Source: Myxococcales bacterium UBA5297
GTDB lineage: Bacteria; Myxococcota; Myxococcia; Myxococcales; UBA5297
Direction: 5' to 3'
DNA: 64,000 bases
Assembly: GCA_002408385.1 (NCBI GenBank)
Contig: DHSB01000099.1
Coordinates: 34,385-98,384 of the forward strand
The notes under the pieces were generated by a model. That model worked only from the letters and a program-made list of their open reading frames with translations. It was not told where the DNA came from and made no database searches. Positions 1 through 8,986 of this stretch are shown piece by piece. A program made the translations under genes and the position numbers. How positions within the stretch are numbered: the first letter of the stretch is position 1; each line of letters begins with the position of its first letter.

Positions 1-217
1 GTTCTGGAGACCGCGCCGGTCATTCTGATCGCGAAGCCTGCGGTTCTGGAGACCGCGCCGATCATGCTGATCGCGCAGTCAGCGGCTCTGGAGGTGACGC
101 CGGTCATGCTGATCGCGAAGCCTGCGGTTCTGGAGACCGCGCCGGTCATGCTGATCGCGCAGTCAGCAGCTCTGGAGCCTGCGCCGGTCATTCTGAGCGC
201 GCAGTCAGCGGCTCTGG
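1..217. repeat. 42-bp tandem array, cut by the window edge
   Basis: Five successive 42-bp units are visible (starts at 1, 43, 85, 127 and 169), and similarity then fades after about 217. Units share the frame GTTCTGGAGACCGCGCC, then GGTCATGCTGATCGCG, and end in AAGCCTGCG or CAGTCAGCG. Two end types roughly alternate. Most units hold the short dyad GACC-GCGCC-GGTC. Because 42 is a multiple of 3, the array is open as 14-residue peptide repeats, but no start signal or coding bias supports translation. It begins about 55 nt beyond the stop of the minus-strand LolA-like gene. The true copy number lies outside the window. Confidence 0.85.
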
Positions 218-271
218 ATCACCTAGACGTCATTCTCAAGATTGACCGGTCCGCGCCCACCAGATCCCCGC

Positions 272-1069
272 CTACCGCTTCAAGCTCTCCTTGGTGAACA
301 TCGCGTCGGGGATTCCGGCGTTCACCTTCACGTTGCCGAACTCCAGCGTGCTCACGCGGCCGGTCTTCAGGTCCTCGATGCGCAGCCAGTGCGCCATCCA
401 CTTCCTGTTCTCCGGGTCGACCTCGACGATACGCGCCTGTGCCAGCCGCTTTCGCAGCTCGCCGTCGTCGCCGAAGAAGTCGCCGCGGACCGGCAGGGCG
501 TGCGCCGGGTGGATCCACTGGACGATGCGCGCGTAGCCGGTGCGCTCCTTCACGCCGTCGGAGACGGGCACCGACTCGACGACCTGGCAGCGGCTCTTCT
601 CGTCGCCGGGGCACGGCTCGGACTTGAGCAGCTTGTGCGTGTAGTCGTCGGCGTGCGGCGCGGCGATGTCCGAGTAGCTGAACGCGGTGCCCATGAAGCT
701 GGCGCTCTGCGACTGGCTCTCGACGCGGCGGGTCTTCTTGAAGTTGGGCAGGTAGAGGAAGACGTCGCTCGTGTCGCGGTCGCGCTCGAGGAAGAGGATG
801 GCCTCGTCGCGCACGTCGGCCGGCGTCTTGAAGCGCGTCAGCGTGTGGAAGCGGCCGGCCTCGGTCGTCTTTCGCCACCAGGTGAAGGTCTTCACCTTCT
901 CGCGGCCGTCCTTCTCCTTGGTGACGACGCGCCCCTCGGAGTTGACGTCGCGCAGCCGGCGCGCCTTTTCGCTGCGGCGCATCAGGCCGTCCGCGCCCTC
1001 TTCGGCGAGCGCAGGGCTCGCGGGCAGCAGCAGGGCGAGGGCGAGGAAGCCGAGAGCGAGCCTATTCAT
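272..1069 (-). CDS. Outer-membrane lipoprotein-sorting (LolA-like) protein
   Basis: A 265-residue exported protein with an N-terminal signal peptide (hydrophobic residues 3-21, cleavage near ALA-EEG). The mature part fits the LolA-like family that accompanies MacB/FtsX-type ABC permeases: beta-rich, with TFTWWRK, a DVFLYLPNFKKTRRVES segment and a late WMAHWLRIEDLKTGR stretch. Family members bind a lipid or lipoprotein in the periplasm and pass it towards the outer membrane. The ATG lies inside the end of the permease gene (8-nt overlap), so it is the last gene of a transporter operon with the ATPase at 3917-4603. The cargo cannot be read from the sequence. The family is well supported; the role in this operon is inferred from order. 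Confidence 0.85.
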   Translation of the reverse strand: MNRLALGFLALALLLPASPALAEEGADGLMRRSEKARRLRDVNSEGRVVTKEKDGREKVKTFTWWRKTTEAGRFHTLTRFKTPADVRDEAILFLERDRDTSDVFLYLPNFKKTRRVESQSQSASFMGTAFSYSDIAAPHADDYTHKLLKSEPCPGDEKSRCQVVESVPVSDGVKERTGYARIVQWIHPAHALPVRGDFFGDDGELRKRLAQARIVEVDPENRKWMAHWLRIEDLKTGRVSTLEFGNVKVNAGIPDAMFTKESLKR

Positions 1070-3916
1070 AGTCGAGCGCCTCTCTTATCTCGAGGGCGGC
1101 CGCGCGCTTGGATGGCAGCCATCCGGCGAGCACGGCCACCGCGATTCCGGCCAGCAGCGTGAGCCCCACCGCGCTCCACGGGAAGCGGAAGGCGATGACC
1201 CAACCGATCATCTGGGACAGGCTGCCGACGAGCCAGGCCCACGAGACATAGGCGCCGAGGAGCGCGGCGACGAGCGCGCCGAAGACCCCGAGGATCGCCG
1301 ACTCGGCGAAGACCATCCCCGCGAGCTGCGCGCGCGACATGCCGATCGCCCGGAGCATCCCCAGCTCGCGGAAGCGCTCCATGACGCTGACGAGCAGGGT
1401 GTTGAGCAGGCCGAGCAGCCCGACGAGCAGCGCGGCCAGCTCTATCGCGTGCGTCGCGGCGAAGGCTTCTTCGAGCGAGCGCTCGGCGTCCTGGCGCAGC
1501 TCGCCGCTCGAGGCGATGACGAAGCCGCGGCTCTTGCCGAAGCGCTCGTCGAGCTCGCGGCGCACCTTGGCGACGTCGGCGCCGGGGGCGACGCGCACGC
1601 CGAAGCCGGTCACCAGCGGCTCCTTCCAGAGCCGCTTGTAGGTGTCGCGCGTCAGGTAGACCACGCCCTCGGGTGAGGCGAAGTCGGTCACCTGCGCGAC
1701 GATGCGGAAGCGCTCCTTGCCGCTCGGCGTGTCGAGCTCGAGCGTGTCGCCCTCGCGCTTGCCGAAGTGCAGCGCGAAGTTCTCCGAGATCATCGCCGCC
1801 GGCTCGGCGCTGTCGAACAGCTCGCGCGTCGCCTCCTCGGGCGGGCGGCCCTTCACGTCGAAGATCCCGTACTCGATCGGCGAGCCTGGCCGGTCGAAGG
1901 CCTTCAGGCCTATCTGCTTGCCCGCGTAGCCGGTGCGCGAGAAGCGCATCGCGAAGAGGGTCCCGTCCGCGTTGGCCTCCACGCCCTCGATCTCGGTCAG
2001 CTCGCGCGCGACCTCCTCGTGGAGCGGCTGCACGTTGGTCGCCGCGAGGTTGCCGGCCGCCGAGACGAGCAGGTCCCACTGCAGGATGCGCGCGAACCAG
2101 CCGGAGACGCTGCCCTGGAAGCTCGCGCTCATCGTCGAGAGCACCACCACCAGCATCAGCCCGACCATCAGGCTCATCACGTTGCTGCCGGTGCGCTTGG
2201 GGTTGCGCAGCAGGTTGTCGCAGGCGAGCCGCAGCACCGTCGCCGCCGCGCCCCGGCCATCCCGAGCGTAGAGGCGAGGGGCGGGAGCCTCGGAGTCGAG
2301 GGAGCCGCGGCCCTGCTCCCCGCCCTCGAGCTCGACGCTTGGGGCGGTGCCCCCCCGGTCAGCCCGAGCGTAGAGGCGAGGGGCGCGAGCCTCGGAGTCG
2401 AGGGAGCCGCGGACCTGCTCCCCGCCCTCGAGCCCGACGCTTGGCGCGGTGCTCTCGCCCGCGGGCGCGCCTTCCCCCGGGCTCCTCCTCGAACCCGTTG
2501 ACGAGCTCCAGCGCGCCAGGCCCGCTCGCAGCCCGCGCACCAGCGCGGCGACGAACCAGGGTCCGGCGAGCAGCGCCCCGCCGATGGCGAAGAGCGGGTC
2601 GAGCGTCTCGAAGAGCGCGACCTTGCCGGCGAGGCCGAGCCGCGAGGAGACGAGCAGCGCGACGAGCATCCCCACGCCCGCGAGCCGCGAGAGCCGGCTC
2701 AGACGGCCCGCGTCGTCTTGATCGTCGAAGACCGGCGGGCGCAGGGCCTCGAGCGGATGGACCTGCACCGTGCGAATCGCGGGGACGAGCGCGGCGAGGA
2801 GGGCGGCGAGCGCGCCGACGGCGATGCCCGCGCCAGCCTGGGCGGCGTCGAGCCGCACGTCCGAGACCTGGATCGGGGTGACGAACTGGACGCTCATCGA
2901 GCGGGCGACCGAGGCGACGAGCCCGCCAGCGAGCGCGCGGCCGAGGGCGATGCCGGCTGCCGCGCCGACCAGGCCGAGGGCGAGCGCCTCGCCGAGGAAG
3001 ACCGCGACGATGGAGAGCCGGGTCGCGCCGAGCGCGCGCAGGGTGCCGATCTCGCGGCGGCGCTCGGCGACCGCGACGCTCACCGCGTTGGCGACGAGGA
3101 AGATGCCGACCAGCAGGGCGAGCAGGCTGAAGAAGCCGAGCAGCGCCTGGTACGACTCGACCATCTTGCCCAGGCTCTCGGCCTGCGCGTCGGGCCGCTC
3201 GACCCGGTAGGCCGGCCCCAACCGCTCCTGGAGCCGGCGGGTCACCGCGTCGAGGTCGGCGCCCTTGTCGACGACGATGTCGATGCGGTCGACCTTGCCC
3301 TCCTTGCCGAAGCTGTAGCGGGCCCCGTCGATGTCCATGATCGCCAGCGCGCCGCCGTAGGCCTTGGCCGGTCCTTCGGGCTCGAGCAGGCCGCGAACGA
3401 CGAACTCCCGGGCGCCGAAGGCGGTGCTGAGCTTGAAGCGCGAGTCGAGCTTCAGGCCGTGCTCGGCGGCGAAGCGGGTGGTCAGCACGATGCTGTCGGG
3501 GTTGTTCAGGAAGACCAGCGGGTCGTCGATGACGTCCTGGCCGCGGCTCTCGTAGCTGCGGACCGCGGACTCCTGCAGCAGGTCGATGCCGAGGATCGCC
3601 AGGCTGCGCTGCTGGCCGTCGCCGCCCGTGAACCAGGCGCGGGTCTCGACCATCGGCACCGCGCTCTTGACCCCCTCGACGTCGCGCAGCTCCTCCGAGA
3701 GCCCCTCCTCGAAGCCGGACTCGGGGCCCAGGACCGTGAGCTGCGCCTTGCCGGTGAGCGACTCGACCGTCTCGCGGAAGCTGTTGAGGGTGGCGCGATT
3801 GATGAGCGCGACCGCGAGGTAGAGCGCGACCCCGCAGGCGACCCCGAGCGCGGTGAGCAGGTAGCGCGAGGGCTTGCTCGTCAGGTGGCGCAGGCTGAGG
3901 AAGCGAAAGGCGTTGA

Positions 3917-3920
<4 letters not shown>
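1062..3920 (-). CDS. FtsX/MacB-type ABC transporter permease
   Basis: A 952-residue inner-membrane permease starting MINAFRFLSLRHL, with its ATG overlapping the ATPase stop by ATGA. The layout is a first TM helix, a large periplasmic domain, three TM helices with the FtsX signature (RRREIGTLRALGAT), further TM helices, then a second full set (NLLRNPKRTGS, TM, periplasmic domain, MERFRELGMLRAIGMSR, TM). It is thus a double FtsX protein, like the long permeases of LolCE/MacB-type or DUF214 exporters. Between the halves is a hydrophilic linker with two near-identical 34-residue repeats (nt about 2261-2454), encoded by a 102-bp repeat also seen outside the gene. The neighbouring ATPase and LolA-like protein suggest export or outer-membrane delivery of a lipid or lipoprotein. 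The open frame continues upstream to 4613 only as a shadow of the ATPase gene. Confidence 0.9.
2261..2454. repeat. Two 102-bp repeats inside the permease gene
   Basis: Two tandem copies with a period of exactly 102 bp (34 codons; CCCGAGCGTA starts at 2261 and 2363) lie in frame in the permease linker. They encode TAPSV-LEGGEQ-RGSLDSEA and PRLYAR motifs. A diverged copy lies on the other strand in the intergenic region at about 4700-4767, so this is a mobile or dispersed sequence rather than a domain of the family. Confidence 0.85.
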
Positions 3921-4603
<683 letters not shown>

Positions 4604-4654
4604 GAGTCACCAAGCGGTTTCGCCGAGCGAGGTCGGCGCAGCCGCGAAGAAGGG

Positions 4655-4845
4655 ACCACCGGCGTCGAGGAGGGGAGCGCCGGCGTCTCGCTGGCCAGGT
4701 CGAAGCGAGTCGCGACTCCCTCGACTGCGAGGCTCCCGCTGGTCGCCTCTACGCTCGGGATGACCGGAGAGGCCCACCTCGCTTGGGCAGGACGGGACGT
4801 GCGCTGGCGGCCCGAGGAAGGGAGCGCCGGCGTCTCGCCGGCCGG
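4655..4845. repeat. Intergenic repeats between UbiA-like and ABC genes
   Basis: The 256-nt gap at 4614-4869 holds no gene. It has a duplicated block GGGAGCGCCGGCGTCTCGC (about 4673 and 4821). At about 4700-4767 is an inverted, diverged copy of the repeat found in the permease gene: the complementary strand reads CCCGAGCGTAGAGGCGA followed by GGGAGCCTCGCAGTCGAGGG. Confidence 0.7.
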
Positions 4846-4869
4846 CGGAGCGCTGCGGTCGCTCGCCCA

Positions 4870-5841
4870 CTACTCGATCCCCAGGGTCAGCGTGAGGGTG
4901 ACTGCCGCGAAGGTGGCGATCTTGAAGCTCTCGACGAGGGTGCGGAAAGGCGGCGCCTTGCGCGGATCGCGGATGTAGCCGAGCGCCTTGAAGAGCGTGA
5001 AAGCCAGCACGAGCGCTGGTGGAATCCAGAACAGCAGCACCAGGTTGGAGCGCAGCGCGGCGCGCACCGTGGTCATCGTCACCGCCCAGGAGCCGGCCAG
5101 CAGCAGGACGACGAGCAGCGTCGCGGCCGTCGGGCCCCAGATCTTGCTGTAGGTCGTGTAGGCCGTCTCCTCCTCGGTGCCGCGGATCTTCCGGGCGATC
5201 TCCCAGCCCGTCCACGCCATCGTGTCGCCGATGACGAAGAGCGTGGCCGGCAGCAGGCCCACCGTGAGGAACGGCAGCCCGAAGAAGCTCAGCAGATAGA
5301 GCTGGTACAGGTAGACGATGGGGTTATGGGTCAGCAGCGCCTTGGGCAGGCTGCTGCGGATTTCGTCCTCCATGAAGAACCACTTGAAGGACAAGAAGCT
5401 GTAGGCGACCACGATGAGGAAGCCGACCAGCACCGGCCTGGTGACGAAGGGGAGCTGCAGCAGCACGAGCAGGACGACGACCGCGCCCCAGAGGTGCCGC
5501 GCTCCGCGAAGTCCCAGCGGGCCGCGCACCAGCGGGCGGTCGGGGAAGTTCACGTGGTCGGAGTGGTAGTCCTTGATCTCGTCGAAGACGCGCAGCAGGT
5601 AGGTGAAGAGGACGCTGCTCAGCCCGCCGAAGACCAGCGCCTGCCACTCCGGCGCCTGCGGCTCGGGCAGCAGGACGCGGGCGACGAGGACGTAGTTGAG
5701 CGCGAACTGCGCGAAGAGCACCGCGCCGTTCGGAAAGACCGGGAACATCTGCCGGTTGAACTCGCGGACTCCGCGCAGCCACTCGGGCGTAAAGACCTTG
5801 GCGCCGGTCTCGGGAGCTGCGGCAGAGGGGCTTTCTTGCAT
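4870..5841 (-). CDS. UbiA-family prenyltransferase
   Basis: A 323-residue polytopic membrane protein (about eight hydrophobic helices) with the UbiA first motif RVFDEIKDYHSD followed by NFPDRPLVRG, which binds Mg2+ and the isoprenyl diphosphate. The usual second Asp-rich motif is not obvious; in its place is a charged loop, ARKIRGTEEETAYTTYSKIWG. Members of this superfamily prenylate quinone or tetrapyrrole rings or glycerol phosphates. The nearby CarS-like and PssA-like genes make a lipid substrate possible, but this is inference. ATG at 5841 (MQESPSAAA) is chosen; an upstream TTG at 5877 is less likely. Confidence 0.8.
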   Translation of the reverse strand: MQESPSAAAPETGAKVFTPEWLRGVREFNRQMFPVFPNGAVLFAQFALNYVLVARVLLPEPQAPEWQALVFGGLSSVLFTYLLRVFDEIKDYHSDHVNFPDRPLVRGPLGLRGARHLWGAVVVLLVLLQLPFVTRPVLVGFLIVVAYSFLSFKWFFMEDEIRSSLPKALLTHNPIVYLYQLYLLSFFGLPFLTVGLLPATLFVIGDTMAWTGWEIARKIRGTEEETAYTTYSKIWGPTAATLLVVLLLAGSWAVTMTTVRAALRSNLVLLFWIPPALVLAFTLFKALGYIRDPRKAPPFRTLVESFKIATFAAVTLTLTLGIE

Positions 5842-6050
5842 CCGCGGGATGCTAGCAAACGAGAGTGGACTGTTCAAAAAAGGCCCGAGATCGCGCGGGT
5901 TTCGCTGCCCGAGGCGCTCCGAGCTGGCGCGCCGGCTCGGTCGCGGGCCGGTATTTGACCGCTACCGAACGCGCCGCTATTTTCGACGCCCTTTCGCCCG
6001 GGCCCGCCCGCCCTCTGGACGCGCTCGCGGCCTTCTTCGGCGAGGACAGC

Positions 6051-6878
6051 ATGCGCGAACTCTTCTTCCTCTCCTGCGGCGGCTTCAGAGCGCCCAGGGG
6101 CCTCGTCTTTCCCGAGCCCGTCTGGACGCCCTCGACCGCGAGGCTCTCGCTCACCGTGGCCGTCTGCGTGCGCGACGACGGCAGCCTGCTGCTCGTGGAC
6201 GCCGGCTGGAGCGAGGCGGTCTGCGAAGACCCGGTCGGCCAGCTCGGGCGGGCGCGCGCGACGAGCCTGGGCATCCAGGTGCGCCCCGAGGACGCCGTCT
6301 CGATCCAGCTCGCCGAGCTCGGCTTCGATCCGGGTCAGGTGAAGACCATCGTCGCCACCCACCTGCACCTCGACCACGTCAACGGCGCGGCCGACTTCCC
6401 CAACGCCGAGATCGTCACGACCCCCGATGAGCTGCGGGCCTTCAGCGGCCTGACGCGCGACCTCGGCTACCGGGCTCGCGACCTCGCCGCGGCCGAGCGC
6501 ATCCGCGTCGTGCGCATGCGCCAAGGCGCCCGCTACGGATTCCTCTCGAGCCTCGACCTCTTCGGCGACGACGAGGTGGTGCTGCTCGAGGCCGAGGGGC
6601 ATACGCCGGGACACCTCGCGGTGGCGCTGCGCGGGCCGCAGGGCCTGTTCATCCACGTCGGCGACGCGGTCTACCACGAGTGGGAATACGCGCCGGACGC
6701 CGAGCCGTCGCGCCTGGCCAAGTTGCTCGGCGTGGACAAGGCCGCGATGCGCCGCACCTACGCGCGCCTTCGCGCCTGTCGCGACGACGCGGCCAAGCCG
6801 GTCCTGGTGCCCAGCCACGACAGGCAGGTGTTCGAGTCGCTGACGCACCGCCCGGCGACGGCCAGGGCAGCGGGGTAG
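6051..6878 (+). CDS. Metallo-beta-lactamase-fold hydrolase
   Basis: A 275-residue soluble enzyme with the dinuclear-metal motif THLHLDHVNG and later ligands EGHTPGHLAV and GDAVYHEWEY. The EGHTPGH and NAEIVTTPDEL pattern is that of the N-acyl-homoserine-lactonase/glyoxalase-II-like branch. The substrate is unknown. ATG 6051 (MRELFFLSCGG) is preferred because AGGA lies about six bases upstream; the open frame extends to GTG 5865. The next gene starts seven bases after its stop, so the two are probably co-transcribed. It diverges from the UbiA-like gene. Confidence 0.8.
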   Translation: MRELFFLSCGGFRAPRGLVFPEPVWTPSTARLSLTVAVCVRDDGSLLLVDAGWSEAVCEDPVGQLGRARATSLGIQVRPEDAVSIQLAELGFDPGQVKTIVATHLHLDHVNGAADFPNAEIVTTPDELRAFSGLTRDLGYRARDLAAAERIRVVRMRQGARYGFLSSLDLFGDDEVVLLEAEGHTPGHLAVALRGPQGLFIHVGDAVYHEWEYAPDAEPSRLAKLLGVDKAAMRRTYARLRACRDDAAKPVLVPSHDRQVFESLTHRPATARAAG

Positions 6879-6885
6879 CGCCCAG

Positions 6886-7503
6886 ATGCTGCGGTTCATG
6901 AACCCGGCGAACCTGCTGACGCTCGCCGGGCTCGGCTCGGCGCTCGCCAGCGCGCTGTTCGCGCTCAACGGCGAGCTCGTCCTCTCCGTCATCGCCTTGA
7001 TCTGCGCTGGCCTGGCCGACCTGTTCGACGGCGTGGTCGCGCGGCGGCTCAAGCGCACGCCCGAGGAGGAGCGCTTCGGGGCGCGGCTCGACTCGGCGGT
7101 AGACGCCTGCTCCTTCGGGTTTGCGCCGGCCATCCTCCTGTACGCCGCGGGGATGCGCAGTCCGGCCGAGCTGGCGCTGCTCTTCGCGCTCGCCGCGGCC
7201 GCGGTCTGGCGGCTCGCCTGGTTCGACACCGTCCCGGCTCCCGAGGGCCCGGGCCGCTACACCGAAGGCCTGCCGACGACCTACGTCGCCCTCGTCGTCC
7301 CGCTCGCCTTCCTCGCCGGCTTCAACGGCCCGGTCCCGCTGCGGATAGCCGCCAACGCCTCGGCCGTCCTGCTGGCGCTGGCGATGGTCGGCCGCTTCAA
7401 GCTGCGCAAGCCGTGGGGCGCTTGGTACGGCGTGCTCGGGGCGACCGCGATTGGACTGGTCGTCATCTACCTCGTCTTCGCCGGCTCCTTCGGCCGGCGG
7501 TGA
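6886..7503 (+). CDS. pssA: CDP-alcohol phosphatidyltransferase, PssA-like
   Basis: A 205-residue membrane protein with the CDP-alcohol phosphotransferase signature: D45, D48-G49, A52-R53, G65, D69 and D73. The spacing between AR and G is longer than the usual eight residues. The following SFGFAPA is typical of phosphatidylserine synthases, which transfer the CDP-activated lipid to L-serine. The context supports this: a CTP-transferase-like gene is next, and phosphatidylserine decarboxylase lies 5 kb away. Whether the lipid is diacyl or ether type cannot be told. The family is certain; the serine acceptor is likely. Confidence 0.82.
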   Translation: MLRFMNPANLLTLAGLGSALASALFALNGELVLSVIALICAGLADLFDGVVARRLKRTPEEERFGARLDSAVDACSFGFAPAILLYAAGMRSPAELALLFALAAAAVWRLAWFDTVPAPEGPGRYTEGLPTTYVALVVPLAFLAGFNGPVPLRIAANASAVLLALAMVGRFKLRKPWGAWYGVLGATAIGLVVIYLVFAGSFGRR

Positions 7504-7603
7504 GGCGGGGCCGCTCGGGCCGTGAGCCCGAGGATGGAGGCGCCTGCCAACCCGCCCGCGAGCAACGCGCCGCCGGGGACCTGCGGGCCTTGAGAGGATC
7601 TGC

Positions 7604-8215
7604 GTGGTGACCTCATTGATCGTCCAGGCGCTCTGGCTCGCTCTCGCCGTCACCGTCAGCGGCGTGCTCCATATGGTCGTCGTGAAGAAGGACCTCTTCT
7701 CCGCGCTGCGGGTGCCCATCGACGGCGGGCGGACCGTGGGCGGAGAGCGGCTCTTCGGTGACAACAAGACCTGGCGCGGTGTCGTCTTCATGGTCGCCGC
7801 CACCGCGCTGCTCGGCGCGGTTCAGGGGCTCGCCGGCGGAACGTGGGCCGCCTCCGCGGGCATCGCGCCGATGGACTTCGGCGCCTGGGGACTCGCCTCC
7901 GGCGCACTGGCGCAGGCGACCGGCTATGCGCTCGTCAACGCGGTGCTCGGCCTCGGCTACGTCGTCGGAGAGCTGCCCAACTCCTTCGCCAAGCGCCGCC
8001 TGAACATCACGCCCGGCAAGACGGACGGCGGCCTGACGGGGAAGCTCTTCCTGGTCATCGATCAGGCCGACAGCGTGATCGCTGCGCTGGTGATCGGCGC
8101 GCTCCTCTTCGGCTGGAGCCTGGCCTTCGTGCTCGTGGGGATTGGGACCCTGACCCTGCTGCACCTCGCCTTCAACTTCGTGCTGTACGTCGTGAAGGTG
8201 CGAAAGAACTTCTGA
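7604..8215 (+). CDS. CarS-like CTP:lipid-phosphate cytidylyltransferase
   Basis: A 203-residue polytopic membrane protein of the CarS family (CDP-archaeol synthase; CTP-transferase fold). Visible motifs are PIDGGRTVGGERLFGDNKTWRG (residues 38-59, with the GDNKTWRG core), ELPNSFAKRRLNI and IDQADSV near the C-terminus, matching the conserved cytoplasmic loops of CarS. In archaea this enzyme activates digeranylgeranylglyceryl phosphate with CTP. Bacterial homologues occur and their substrates are mostly untested. The start is GTG 7604 with GAGAGGAT upstream. It lies 100 nt after the PssA-like gene, which would use its CDP-lipid. Confidence 0.78.
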   Translation: MVTSLIVQALWLALAVTVSGVLHMVVVKKDLFSALRVPIDGGRTVGGERLFGDNKTWRGVVFMVAATALLGAVQGLAGGTWAASAGIAPMDFGAWGLASGALAQATGYALVNAVLGLGYVVGELPNSFAKRRLNITPGKTDGGLTGKLFLVIDQADSVIAALVIGALLFGWSLAFVLVGIGTLTLLHLAFNFVLYVVKVRKNF

Positions 8216-8398
8216 CGCGGCGAGGGGAGCGGTCGACGAGCAGAGAGAGCTTCCGCCGTCACGGCGGTCGATCGCGGGAGCGCTGGGGAGCAGGCAGAGC
8301 GAGCGGGCTCAGACTCTCCGGTGTCCGTACCGCGTGAGAGGGTCGATGCTCAGTGCCAGTCAGACGGCGCGCGGCGCGCGCAGAGAGGAGACCCGACC

Positions 8399-8794
8399 AT
8401 GGCAAGGTTTCCCGTCAACAGGCTTGGCGACAAAACGCCGCCGCTGCCCTGCTCGCGGTGCCGCGACCTGAAAGTGATGGAGGTGGTCGCCTGGGAGGGC
8501 AGCGCCTGTGGCTGCGTCGCGGAATGCATGTCTGAGGGCGGCGAGGGCCGGGTGCGCTGCCTTGAGTGCGGCGAGGATGTCGAGGTCTCGTTCTCCCGCG
8601 AGGCGTGCGGTGAGTTGGAGGCCTGGGAGGCGAACGAGGGCCCGCGCTGGATCTTGGAGATCTGGCTCCTCGAGCCCGTCAGCTACGACCTGGGGATGCA
8701 GGACGACGCCGAGCCGTGCGCCTGGGTCGAGGAGCTCGGCAAGCGACTGGAGGCAGAGGACGATGCCCGCCGGAGGCAGCTGCAGCGCAAGTGA
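8399..8794 (+). CDS. Small zinc-ribbon-like hypothetical protein
   Basis: A 131-residue soluble protein beginning MARFPVNRLGDK, with a clear GAGAGGAG ribosome-binding site eight bases upstream. It has cysteine pairs C18-x2-C21 and C54-x2-C57 plus C37, C39 and C43, suggesting one or two zinc sites. The second half is acidic (WVEELGKRLEAEDDARRR). No family recognised. It lies alone between the lipid genes and the dikinase. Confidence 0.7.
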   Translation: MARFPVNRLGDKTPPLPCSRCRDLKVMEVVAWEGSACGCVAECMSEGGEGRVRCLECGEDVEVSFSREACGELEAWEANEGPRWILEIWLLEPVSYDLGMQDDAEPCAWVEELGKRLEAEDDARRRQLQRK

Positions 8795-8986
8795 GGGGCT
8801 GCCGGGGCAGCAGGCGCGTGGACGCACGAAGAGCGAGCGGAAGCCTGGGCGGTTGCCCTCGGCAGCGGAGACGCGGTGAAGGTGTGTAGGTGTCGCTGAC
8901 GCTGCGCCCGCGACCGGGCCTGCCGAATCTGGGACTCCATCCTTTCTTGGCGCCCCCCCTCGCGCCCGGTGGCAATATCCGCCGCC

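Noticed and set aside
64-297. Plus-strand 77-residue repeat peptide (MLIAKPAVLETAPV units)
   Set aside because: Open frame arises from the 42-bp array; no start signal or coding bias.
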